Source: Streptomyces griseus (GTDB lineage Bacteria > Actinomycetota > Actinomycetes > Streptomycetales > Streptomycetaceae). Taken from it: a stretch of DNA of 64,000 bases. Positions 52,352-60,064 of the stretch are shown here, piece by piece. Made by a program: the position numbers and the translations under genes. The notes below the pieces were generated by a model that saw nothing but the letters and a program-made list of their open reading frames with translations, made no database searches and had not been told where the DNA came from. Each line of letters opens with the position of its first letter. Positions within the stretch are counted from its first letter, which is position 1. The DNA is taken from the NCBI RefSeq assembly GCF_900460065.1, contig NZ_UAVD01000029.1:186001-250000 (forward strand). The letters run 5' to 3'.

Positions 52352-52594
52352 ATGAACCTCAGTACGCGGCAAATTGAGATTCTGTCTCTCATTGCCAAGG
52401 GGCATCGTGACAAAGAGATAGCAAAGCATCTCGGCATGTCCGTTCGCACGGTTGATTCCCATCTGCAGCGCCTTTACGACCGGTACGGCGTACGGAGCCG
52501 AGCGGCCATTGTCGCCAAATGGCTGCTGGAAGGCGGCACCCCGATGTCCCCGGAATGCGCCACCCCTGTGGGCGCGGTGCCGGCGCGGCGATAG
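52352..52594 (+). CDS. Stand-alone LuxR-type (GerE) helix-turn-helix protein
   Basis: An 80-residue protein that is little more than a LuxR C-terminal DNA-binding domain: LSTRQIEILSLIAKGHRDKE, then AKHLGMSVRTVDSHLQRLYD and RYGVRSR. There is no receiver, PAS or ATPase domain upstream. GGAGGGG before the ATG is a good ribosome site. Its codons are clearly poorer in G/C at third positions than those of neighbours (ATT, AAA, GAT, TTT), which suggests recent acquisition. It could act as an orphan regulator or be the surviving tail of a larger regulator; the tail after residue 63 looks unstructured. Confidence 0.8.
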   Translation: MNLSTRQIEILSLIAKGHRDKEIAKHLGMSVRTVDSHLQRLYDRYGVRSRAAIVAKWLLEGGTPMSPECATPVGAVPARR

Positions 52595-52940
52595 GCGGCG
52601 ACCAACCTCGTACGCGCGGGGATCGCCGCACCGCGGCCCGTCGGCTTCACACCGGGACCGCGACGACCGCCGCTTTGGGCGGAGGCCGCGCCTGTTCACG
52701 TTCGGCGCGGCGGAGCCGCCCCACTGACGCCACCTCCACCCGCACCCCGGGCGAAGGTGCCCTCCCTACTTTCTGACATGATGTTGTAAAGTATGCTCCG
52801 TCAAGCGGCCGGGGGAGCCCGTGTCCCGCACAGCCCGGCCGGACGTAGGCGACATCGCCCACACCCTCCAGACCGGCCGGAGGGGCTCGCCGAGGCGCTG
52901 CGCGGCGACGACGGCGTCCAGGGCGACACCGGCGGCCAGT
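52595..52940. other. Non-coding/degenerate stretch with a PKS-linker-like scrap
   Basis: No intact gene. An AT-rich patch at about 52,763-52,802 is promoter-like. From 52,833 to 52,880 the plus strand reads ARPDVGDIAHTLQTGR, which resembles the post-KS linker of type I polyketide synthases (DVAYTLQTGR), in the same frame as the downstream monooxygenase remnant. Confidence 0.4.
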
Positions 52941-53147
52941 GCCACCGAGGTCGCCGATCACATTCAGGAGTGGTTCGAGGCGGGTGCCGCCGACGGCTTC
53001 ACCGTCATTCCGCCCTACCTGCCCGGCGCGCTGGACGACTTCGTGGATCTGGTCGAGCCCGAGCTGGACAGGCGCGGGCTGCGGCGGGCGGCCCGGGACG
53101 GCGAGACGCTGCGCCGGCGGCTCGGACTGGAGCGCCCGGCGCATCGG
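52941..53147 (+). pseudogene. Remnant: C-terminus of a luciferase-like FMN monooxygenase
   Basis: About 69 codons read ATEVADHIQEWFEAGAADGF and on through PPYLPGALDDFVDLVEPELD and DGETLRRRLGLERP. This is the C-terminal end of NtaA/SnaA/DszA-type monooxygenases, which normally have about 450 residues. The rest of the gene is missing. After residue 109 of the frame only Arg/Pro-rich sequence follows, without the usual stop. It lies between the LuxR-type HTH gene and the convergent MFS gene in a zone of gene decay. Confidence 0.65.
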
Positions 53148-53298
53148 GCCCCGGCCCGTCGCCTCTTGGCGGTGTTCGGACCGGGGGAGGACGGCATCGC
53201 GGCCGGCCCCGCCCGGGTGCGGGGACGGCCGCGATGCCGTGCACGACGCGCGCCGGCCCGGTCGCGCCACCGCGCGACCGGGCCGGCTCCCTCGATGT

Positions 53299-54765
53299 CT
53301 ACGGGCGTGCGGGCTCGTGCGTGTCCGGCTGGGGTTCGTCGGACCCGGTCGGCACCTTGCCCAGCAGCGTGCCCACGAAGACCGCCCCGACCACGATGAA
53401 GCCCGCGGCGACCATCATGCCGAACGAGAATCCCTCCGTGGCGGCGCGCACGGACCCGTCCGACTCCGTCAGCGAATCCGTGCGACGGGTGGCCAGCATG
53501 ACGAGCACCGCCACACCGGAGGCGCCGCCGATCTGCTGCACCGAGCTGAAGAGCGCCGACCCGAGACCGGCGTTCTCCCCGGTCGTGCCGGAGACTGCCG
53601 CGATGCTCAGCACCGGCAGGCTCAGTCCGCAGCCGAGGCTGGTGACCAGCATGCTCGGCAGGATCCCGGTGACGTAGTCGTCGCCCGCCTCGATGCCGGA
53701 CATCATCACGAACCCGACGGCGGTGATCAGGAAGGAGACCACGAGGCTCTGGCGGAATCCGAACTTCATCACCACGCGGGAGGAGAGCCACATCCCGGCG
53801 AGGAGGGCGACGCAGAAGGGCATGTACGCGAACCCGGCCTTGAGCGGCCCGTAGCCCACGACCGTCTGCAGGTGGATCATCAACAGGAAGGCCATCGCGA
53901 AGAGGGCCGCGGAGAAGATCAGGGTCGAGACGTTGGCGACGGCGCGCGTCCGGTTGGAGACGAACTCCAGGGAGACCAGCGGGTCTTCCGTGCGGGACTC
54001 GACCACGACGAACACGACGGCCAGGACCACGGCGAGGATCAGGGACCCGTAACTGGTCACATCGTGCCAGCCGGACTCACCGGCCTGGAGGAGGCCGTAC
54101 ACCAGGGCCACCACGGAGAGCGTGCCCAGAACGGCGCCCGGTACGTCCAGGCGGGTGCTCTTGGAGGCCCGGCTCTCGCCGATGAGGCGGGGGAGCAGAA
54201 CGAGCGCCACCAGGGCCACCGGCAGGTTGATGAAGAAGATCCAGCGCCAGGAGGCGAGCCCGGTCAGCGCTCCGGAGATCACCAGGCCGAAGGTGCTGCC
54301 CAGCCCGGCGATGCCGCCCCAGATGCCGAGCGCCCTGGCCCGCTCCTGGGTGCTCGGGTACAGCAGCGTGATCAGCGACAGGGCCGCCGGGCTCGCCATG
54401 GCCGAGCCCGCACCCTGGATGATCCGTCCGAGGACCAACTGCCAGGGCTCCTGGGCGAGCCCGCACAGGAGGCTCGCCGCGCCGAAGATCGTGACGCCGA
54501 GGAGGAAGATTCGGCGTCGGCCCAGCAGGTCGGCCATGCGGCCGAACAGGAGCAGCAGCCCGCCGAACGAGAGGAAGTACGCGTTCACCACCCAGGCCAG
54601 GCCCGCGGAGCTGAAGCCGAGGTCGTCCCGGATGCTGGGGAGCGCGACGCTCACCACGTTGTCGTCCAGGATGAGCATGAACTGGACGAAGCAGAGCACG
54701 ACCAGAACCAGTCCGCGGCGATTGGCGCCGCGGGGCGAAAGAAGTGTCGACGTCATGCCACGCAT
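53299..54765 (-). CDS. MFS transporter, DHA2 (14-helix) drug exporter family
   Basis: A 488-residue membrane protein with about fourteen hydrophobic helices. Motif A is visible as GRMADLLGRRRIF in loop 2-3 and motif C as LGSTFGLVISGAL in helix 5. The opening FVQFMLILDDNVVSVALPSI has the D-x-x-x-V-x-x-A-L-P signature of the DHA2 family, which pumps drugs by proton antiport. Two possible ATGs lie three codons apart (54765 and 54756); neither has a strong ribosome site. No intact regulator is adjacent; a 45-codon coding-like scrap upstream could be the tail of a lost one. Confidence 0.9.
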   Translation of the reverse strand: MRGMTSTLLSPRGANRRGLVLVVLCFVQFMLILDDNVVSVALPSIRDDLGFSSAGLAWVVNAYFLSFGGLLLLFGRMADLLGRRRIFLLGVTIFGAASLLCGLAQEPWQLVLGRIIQGAGSAMASPAALSLITLLYPSTQERARALGIWGGIAGLGSTFGLVISGALTGLASWRWIFFINLPVALVALVLLPRLIGESRASKSTRLDVPGAVLGTLSVVALVYGLLQAGESGWHDVTSYGSLILAVVLAVVFVVVESRTEDPLVSLEFVSNRTRAVANVSTLIFSAALFAMAFLLMIHLQTVVGYGPLKAGFAYMPFCVALLAGMWLSSRVVMKFGFRQSLVVSFLITAVGFVMMSGIEAGDDYVTGILPSMLVTSLGCGLSLPVLSIAAVSGTTGENAGLGSALFSSVQQIGGASGVAVLVMLATRRTDSLTESDGSVRAATEGFSFGMMVAAGFIVVGAVFVGTLLGKVPTGSDEPQPDTHEPARP

Positions 54766-55471
54766 CCCGTAGTCGAGGGATCCACCGCGGACTTGTCACA
54801 GGAGCGCGGTTCTCGGCAGCGGTAGAGGAGAGGCATGTCTTCAGGCTAGGTATTTACCTGTCTGGCCGCGATGCTTTACTGGGACACATGATAGCGAGAT
54901 GGGGCCATCGTGTGCGATCTTCGTGCGGGCCCCTGGCAGGTCAGTGCCGCGCGCCGGCCAACAGCCCCGCCAGGATGGTCTCCAGCTCTTGACGGTGGGT
55001 GCTCTCCGATTTCCCGGTGCGCTCGGTCCGTTCGACGGCGGCCCGGTTCTCCAGGGGCAGGGCGGTGGCCGGCCGCACCCGTCCTGAGGGCCGTGCCGTC
55101 CGGAAGCTGGTACGTGCACGCGCTCGCGCGCAGACCTGACGCGCCCTCAGTGCACGGCGACGCGGTGGGGCCCGTGCTCGGCAGCGCGCCCGACCGGCTC
55201 GTGGTGGGGAAGTCCTTCGGAGACACCGTCCTCAGCTGCCCGCACCGCGGGCGCCCCGTGCTGCTCCGGGTCGCCCAGGCGCCGGCGGTGCTGCACGAGC
55301 ACCCCGCCGACCCGCGGGCCGAGTCCGGGGCCTGACACGCGCCCGCGGGCCGTGCTCGCGGCGGTCGCGCAGGCCGGGGGCACGTGGCCGGTGGGCCACG
55401 GATCCCCGGCCGAAGCCCAGGACGTCACGGGCGTCCGGGCCGTGCCGCGTCCGGTCGCCGGCGCGAGGTCC
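54766..55471. other. 706-bp region without a confident gene, coding-like scraps
   Basis: An AT-richer segment at 54,835-54,905 is probably the MFS promoter. On the minus strand about 54,950-55,080 reads as a codon-biased 45-residue tail (LETILAGLLAGARH then stop) that may be the end of a lost regulator. On the plus strand 55,110-55,335 has good codon bias (separate entry). Nothing else is recognisable. Confidence 0.45.
55110..55335 (+). CDS. Unrecognised coding-like fragment
   Basis: GTG at 55110 opens a 74-codon frame with strong G/C third-position bias (VHGDAVGPVLGSAPDRLVVG, later SFGDTVLSCPHRGRPVLLRV) and a stop at 55,335. I do not recognise the family. It has no good ribosome site and the frame continues upstream in noise-like sequence, so it may be the 3' end of a decayed gene. 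Confidence 0.3.
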
Positions 55472-56572
55472 TCAGTAGCCGCGCCCGTAGCCGTAGTCCG
55501 GCTTGTGGCTGTGGCTGGGGCTGGGCTTGGTCGGGGTCGGGGTGGGAGTGGCCGTCGGGGGCCGCGTGACCGGGGGAGTGGTCGGCGGCAGGGTGATCGG
55601 GGGGACCGTGACCGGCGGGACGGTGACGGGAGGGACCGTGACGGGTGGGATGGTGATGGGCGGGTCGGTCACCGGCGGCACGGTGATGGGGGGCACCGTG
55701 ATGGGCGGCACGGTGACCGGCGGGATGGTGATGGGCGGTTCGGTCACCGGGACTTCGGTGGGCGGGGGAGTGGTGACCGGCGGTGATGTCGTTCCGGCAC
55801 AGGTGACATCGACGTGACCGAGTTCGACGTCGACGAGAGGCCCGTCGTACAGCTCCTGGCCGTTCTCGTCGCGCAGGTTGCCGGAGATGGTGATGTCCAG
55901 GCCGGCCCGGGCCGAGGTCTGGGGCTGGTAGCCACCGCCGGCCGGGTCTTCGATCTGCTCGTACTGGACGGTGAGGGTCGCCGTACTCACCTCGTCGGCG
56001 CCCAGTTCCGCTCCCGTGACCTCCAACTGCGTCGTTCCGGTGGGCACCTGGCGCCCCAGGACCCCGATGGTGTTGGAGTCGGTGCGCGCGTAGGCGAGGG
56101 CGAGCGGGCCGATGGGCGCGGGGATGCACTCGGTGTAGGCGTCCAGGGAGCCCACGCTGAGGAAGTCCCTGTCGTTCAGCGACAGGGTGAAGCCGGATGC
56201 CTGTGCCTGGGCCCAGTTCTTCTCCGGTTCGGCGCTCGTCCTGGCCACCGCCTGGCCGCGTACGGTCAGGTAGTCCAGCACTCCGGACGGGTCGGAGAGG
56301 TCTCCGTTGTCGAGTCCGCCGTTCGGTGGGGAACCGGCGGTGCCGAAGGTGCCGCTGAAGGCGTCCAGCCCGGCCGGGGGCACGTTGGAGATGGTGAGAT
56401 CGGCCAGGATGCTGTTGGCCACATCACCGTCCGCGGCCCGCGCGCCCGGGCTGGCCATCGTGAAGCACGCGCCGGTCACGGCCGCGGCCGTACAGACAGC
56501 CAGCGCGGCGCGGACCGCGGAACGGCGGATGTCGCGGCGCGTTCCGTGGGGGAGGGGCAGTGTTGTCAGCAT
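55472..56572 (-). CDS. Secreted choice-of-anchor P family protein with Pro-Thr repeats
   Basis: A 366-residue exported protein. The signal peptide (RRSAVRAALAVCTAAAVTGA, cleavage near ARA-AD at about residue 47) is followed by a beta-rich domain (about 50-255) of the choice-of-anchor P type with two Cys. A tail (264-340) then repeats PP(V/I)T(V/I) about thirteen times, and the chain ends KPDYGYGRGY. The repeat is probably an extended wall-spanning stalk. No lipobox or LPXTG sortase motif is seen. The ATG at 56572 lacks a ribosome site, so the exact start is uncertain. Confidence 0.8.
   Translation of the reverse strand: MLTTLPLPHGTRRDIRRSAVRAALAVCTAAAVTGACFTMASPGARAADGDVANSILADLTISNVPPAGLDAFSGTFGTAGSPPNGGLDNGDLSDPSGVLDYLTVRGQAVARTSAEPEKNWAQAQASGFTLSLNDRDFLSVGSLDAYTECIPAPIGPLALAYARTDSNTIGVLGRQVPTGTTQLEVTGAELGADEVSTATLTVQYEQIEDPAGGGYQPQTSARAGLDITISGNLRDENGQELYDGPLVDVELGHVDVTCAGTTSPPVTTPPPTEVPVTEPPITIPPVTVPPITVPPITVPPVTDPPITIPPVTVPPVTVPPVTVPPITLPPTTPPVTRPPTATPTPTPTKPSPSHSHKPDYGYGRGY
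55553..55783 (-). repeat. 15-bp-period repeat encoding PP(V/I)T(V/I)
   Basis: About fifteen consecutive five-codon units in the secreted protein gene, near-identical at the DNA level (GGCGGGACGGTGACG-like on the plus strand). Such tracts change length easily between strains. Confidence 0.8.
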
Positions 56573-56776
56573 GCATTAATGGGAGCGGACCGGGCGCGCA
56601 AGTTGAGGGATCCGCCGCCGAACAGGTGTGTTGCGACCCGTGCCGGGGCGGACGGAGCCCGCGGCGGTCGCCCACACGGGTGAGGAGCGAGGTCCGGCCC
56701 GTTCCACCGGAACACGCGGCACGTCGGGTACGGCCCGTTCCACGAGCGCGCGGCACGTCGAGTGCGGCGGGGGCGG

Positions 56777-57412
56777 TCAGACGTCGGTGCGGATGACCAC
56801 GGCGAGGGTGCGGGGGCCGTGGACGCCCTCCACCCGCTCCAGTTCGATGTCCGAGGTGGCGGAGGGACCGCTGATCAGCGTGGTCGGACGTTCCGGTACG
56901 AGCCGTGCCACGGCCTCCGGGACGCCCGGCTCCACCGACGACAGGTCGACGACGCAGACGTGCAGGTCGGGGACGAGGGAGAGGGCGCGCCTGCCCTGGT
57001 CCGGTGAGCCGTCCAGGAAGATGGTGCCGGTCTCCGCGCAGGTGACGGCCGAGGCGGTCACCACCCCGTCGAGGTCGCCGAGGCTGGGGGGCGGGATGTC
57101 CGCGCAGTCGCGCTGTACCCGGCCGGTGTACGCGGTGAGCCACTCCTCGTCGAGCCCCGGGGGGACACCGACGCTGCGGGCTCCCCGCTCCTCCAGCACG
57201 GCGGCGATCACCTCGGCCGTCCGGTCGGCGGTGCAGGGGTGCACCTCGGCCTTGTAGTCGAGAAGCCGGTCGGTCAGCAGTGCCAGCCGTTCGCCGTCCG
57301 GGAGGGTGCGACCGGTGCGGTACGCGCGGGGGATCTCCGCCGCGGGGACGGGGGCGAGGGCGAGTGCGTCCCTGATGCGGCCGAGCACCGTGTCGCGGGC
57401 GGTGGTCCTCAC
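56777..57412 (-). CDS. lutC: Lactate utilization protein C (LUD domain)
   Basis: A 211-residue LUD-domain protein (LutC/YkgG). Family motifs ADIPPPSLGDLDGVVTASAV and CAETGTIFLDGS are visible, with SGPSATSDIELERVEGVHGP at the C-terminus. LutA, LutB and LutC together oxidise L-lactate to pyruvate. The ATG overlaps the lutB stop by 4 nt. It is the last gene of the lutABC operon. Confidence 0.93.
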   Translation of the reverse strand: MRTTARDTVLGRIRDALALAPVPAAEIPRAYRTGRTLPDGERLALLTDRLLDYKAEVHPCTADRTAEVIAAVLEERGARSVGVPPGLDEEWLTAYTGRVQRDCADIPPPSLGDLDGVVTASAVTCAETGTIFLDGSPDQGRRALSLVPDLHVCVVDLSSVEPGVPEAVARLVPERPTTLISGPSATSDIELERVEGVHGPRTLAVVIRTDV

Positions 57413-58962
57413 TGTTCCTCCTGGTGGTCGTCGGCGGCCCGCCGGGCCGCGCCCTCGGCCGAGGCTTCGCGCAGGGTGGCGGCTCCCTCCGCGGAGGCCA
57501 GCCAGGCGCGGAAGGACTGCTTGGGCGGGGCGGGGGTGTCGCGGCTGTCGCTCCAGCCGTCGAACGGCGCGGGCAGGCGCGAGATGACGCGGTCGCGTCC
57601 GCCGACGCCGACGGAGCGGCTGAGGGAGGCGGCCTTCTGCGCGGCCGTGTAGATCCTGGGCGACTTCATCACGCCGGCCGCCGCCTTCATGGCCAGCTTC
57701 TCCGCCGTGGTGCCGGCCTGCTCGGTGTGCTGGTGGCGCAGTTCCACCAGCAGCGACGGGATGTCGATCTTGACGGGGCAGGCGTCGAAGCAGGCGCCGC
57801 AGAGGCTGGAGGCGTACGGCAGCGAGCTGTTGGGGTCGTCCTTCGCCGCGTGCATGCCCGCGAGCTGCGGGGTGAGGACCGCGCCGATGGGCCCGGGGTA
57901 CGTCGATCCGTAGGCGTGGCCGCCGGCCCGTTCGTACACCGGACAGACGTTGAGGCAGGCCGAGCAGCGGATGCAGTTGAGCGCCTCACGGCCGATGCGG
58001 TCGGCGAGGGCCGCGGTGCGTCCGTTGTCGAGGAGGACGAGGTGGAACTCCTGCGGCCCGTCACCAGGGGTCACGCCCGTCCACATCGAGGTGTACGGGT
58101 TCATGCGCTCGCCGGTGGAGGAGCGCGGCAGCAGTTGGAGGAACACCTCCAGGTCCTGGTAGCGCGGCAGCACCTTCTCGATCCCCATCACGGTGATCAG
58201 GGTGTCGGGCAGGGTCAGGCACATCCGGCCGTTGCCCTCGGACTCGACGACGGACAGGGTGCCGGTCTCGGCGATGCCGAAGTTGGCGCCCGAGACCGCC
58301 ACCCTGGCCGTCATGAACTTCTGGCGTAGATAGGTCCGGGCGGCAGCCGCCAGATGGGCGGGCACGTTGTCCAGGTCCGGGTCGACGCCGGGGATCTCGT
58401 CGAGGAAGATCTGCCGGATCTCGTCGCGGTTGCGGTGGATCGCCGGCACGAGGATGTGCGACGGCTTGTCGTCGGCGAGCTGCACGATCAGCTCGGCCAG
58501 GTCCGTCTCGTACGGGGTGATGCCCTCGGCTTCGAGGTGTTCGTTGAGGCCGATCTCCTGCGTGGCCATCGACTTGACCTTGATCACGTCGCTGCTGCCG
58601 GTCGCCTTGACCAGGCGGGTGACGATCGCGTTGGCCTCGACGCCGTCCCGCGCCCAGTGCACGGTGCCGCCCCGCTCGGTGACCTTGGCCTCCAGCTGTT
58701 CCAGCAGCTCGGGCAGGCGGTTCATGGTGTCGGTCTTGATGGCCGATCCGGCGTCGCGGAGTTGCTCCCAGTCGGGGAGCTCGCCGGTGACGCCGATGCG
58801 CTTGGCCCGGATGGTGCCGGTGGCCCGGCCCAGGTTGCGGCGCAGCTGCTCGTTGAGCAGTTCGTCGTGGGCGGCCCGGGGGAACTTCCGCTCGCCCCGC
58901 AGGTTCCCGGTCCCGTACGGGGCGCGCGGCGGGGTGGCGGGCATGCCGAGGAATGTGCTCAT
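57409..58962 (-). CDS. lutB: Lactate utilization protein B (iron-sulfur)
   Basis: A 517-residue protein with an N-terminal LUD domain (about 60-300, with SMATQEIGLNEHLEAEG and ETGTLSVVESEGNGRMC) and two 4Fe-4S ferredoxin motifs (CIRCSACLNVCP and CGACFDACP, about 375-440). It carries electrons within the LutABC lactate oxidase complex. The ATG at 58962 overlaps lutA by 4 nt; the Glu/Ala-rich C-terminal 60 residues are longer than in Bacillus LutB. Confidence 0.94.
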   Translation of the reverse strand: MSTFLGMPATPPRAPYGTGNLRGERKFPRAAHDELLNEQLRRNLGRATGTIRAKRIGVTGELPDWEQLRDAGSAIKTDTMNRLPELLEQLEAKVTERGGTVHWARDGVEANAIVTRLVKATGSSDVIKVKSMATQEIGLNEHLEAEGITPYETDLAELIVQLADDKPSHILVPAIHRNRDEIRQIFLDEIPGVDPDLDNVPAHLAAAARTYLRQKFMTARVAVSGANFGIAETGTLSVVESEGNGRMCLTLPDTLITVMGIEKVLPRYQDLEVFLQLLPRSSTGERMNPYTSMWTGVTPGDGPQEFHLVLLDNGRTAALADRIGREALNCIRCSACLNVCPVYERAGGHAYGSTYPGPIGAVLTPQLAGMHAAKDDPNSSLPYASSLCGACFDACPVKIDIPSLLVELRHQHTEQAGTTAEKLAMKAAAGVMKSPRIYTAAQKAASLSRSVGVGGRDRVISRLPAPFDGWSDSRDTPAPPKQSFRAWLASAEGAATLREASAEGAARRAADDHQEEQ

Positions 58963-59726
58963 CGGGCGGCCTCCGTGAGGGCGTACGGCGCGGTCCGGGT
59001 GGATCCGAGGATCTGGGCGAGATGCAGGGTCCGGGTACCGGACTTGATGCGGGAGAGCCCCCCACCGATGTGCATCAGGCAGGAGGAGTCCCCGGCGGAG
59101 CAGACATCGGCCCGGGTGGCGGAGATGTTGCGCATCTTGTCCTGGAGCATCGCGGTCGAGGTGTCGGCGTTCTTGACGGCGAAGGTGCCGCCGAAGCCAC
59201 AGCAGGAGTCCGCCTCCGGCAGCTCGACGAGGTCGATCCCCTCGACGGCGCGCAGCAGCCGGAGCGGCTTGTCGCCGACCCGCAACATGCGCAGGGAGTG
59301 GCAGGTGGGGTGGTACGTGACCCGGTGCGGGAAGTACGCGCCGACGTCGGTGGCGTCCAGCACGTCCACCAGGAACTCCGACAGCTCGTACGTCTTGGCC
59401 TTCACCGTGGCGACGCCCGAGCGCAGCGCCGCGTCGCCGTAGCGTTCTGCGACGATCTCGTGCTGGTGGCGGACGGAGCCCGCGCAGGAGCCCGACGGCA
59501 TGACCACGGCGTCGATGGAGGCGTCGCCGAACTGCTCGGCGAAGTTGCGCACCAGCGGGACCGGCTCGCGCTGGTAGCCGGTGTTGACGTGCATCTGGCC
59601 GCAGCAGGTCTGACCCGGAGGGAAGACCACCTCGTGGCCCAGGCGCGCCAGCAGCACCGCCGTGGATTTCACCGCCTCCGGGAAGAGTGTGTCTCCCAGG
59701 CAAGTGGCGAAGAGTCCGATACGCAT
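58959..59726 (-). CDS. lutA: Lactate utilization protein A (CCG domain)
   Basis: A 255-residue protein with two cysteine-rich CCG domains: CCGQMHVNTGYQ (about 41) and CCGFGGTFAVKN (about 160), with single Cys partners at SGSCAGS and HPTCHS. Such domains bind a non-cubane or 4Fe-4S cluster in heterodisulfide-reductase-like enzymes. ATG at 59726 with GGAGAGG upstream. First gene of the lutABC operon, with a perfect TGGTCCGACCA operator 25 bp upstream. Confidence 0.94.
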   Translation of the reverse strand: MRIGLFATCLGDTLFPEAVKSTAVLLARLGHEVVFPPGQTCCGQMHVNTGYQREPVPLVRNFAEQFGDASIDAVVMPSGSCAGSVRHQHEIVAERYGDAALRSGVATVKAKTYELSEFLVDVLDATDVGAYFPHRVTYHPTCHSLRMLRVGDKPLRLLRAVEGIDLVELPEADSCCGFGGTFAVKNADTSTAMLQDKMRNISATRADVCSAGDSSCLMHIGGGLSRIKSGTRTLHLAQILGSTRTAPYALTEAAR

Positions 59727-59750
59727 GGAGGCCTCTCCGATCGCAAGTTG

Positions 59751-59761
59751 TGGTCCGACCA
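59751..59761 (-). promoter_or_regulatory. Perfect TGGTCCGACCA operator in front of lutA
   Basis: Palindrome matching the FadR-subfamily consensus TNGTNNNACNA, 25-35 bp before the lutA ATG, placed to block initiation. The probable ligand-responsive repressor is the GntR protein at 61814-62572. Confidence 0.7.
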
Positions 59762-59886
59762 TACTAGCCTCAGGTCATTCCGGGAAGCGGCGCGCCGACG
59801 GGGTGCCGTGGGCGCGGCGGAGCGGACGGCGGGTGCCGCACCCCTCTCGTCGCCCAGGTGCTCGATCAGTGACCTGACCACTATTT

Positions 59887-59897
59887 TGGTCTGACCT
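59887..59897 (+). promoter_or_regulatory. TGGTCTGACCT operator upstream of lldP
   Basis: One mismatch to the same palindrome, in the AT-rich core about 170 bp before the lldP start. Confidence 0.55.
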
Positions 59898-60064
59898 TAT
59901 TGACATGCGACATATGCAGTGCCCTACTAATGCCTTGAACCGACTGTCCGGTCCCTCGCGACCGCGGCCGCGACCGGCCCGCGACCGTGCGGGGCGAGGC
60001 TCGGCGGTCCACGGCCCGCGTCCTGGTTCGCCCCGCCCCGTGCCGCTCGACGAGGAGTAATTTC

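Larger units (their letters stand above)
59727..60064. promoter_or_regulatory. Divergent lutA/lldP promoter region
   Basis: A 338-bp gap with two FadR-type operators (separate entries) and an AT-richer core at about 59,880-59,935 (TATTTTGG, TTATTGACATGCGACATATG). TTGACA-like and TATG elements there could be the lldP promoter, but spacing is not decisive. Confidence 0.55.

Noticed and set aside
55553..55783. Possible CRISPR-like or satellite array
   Set aside because: The 15-bp units are in-frame codons of a secreted protein, without spacers.
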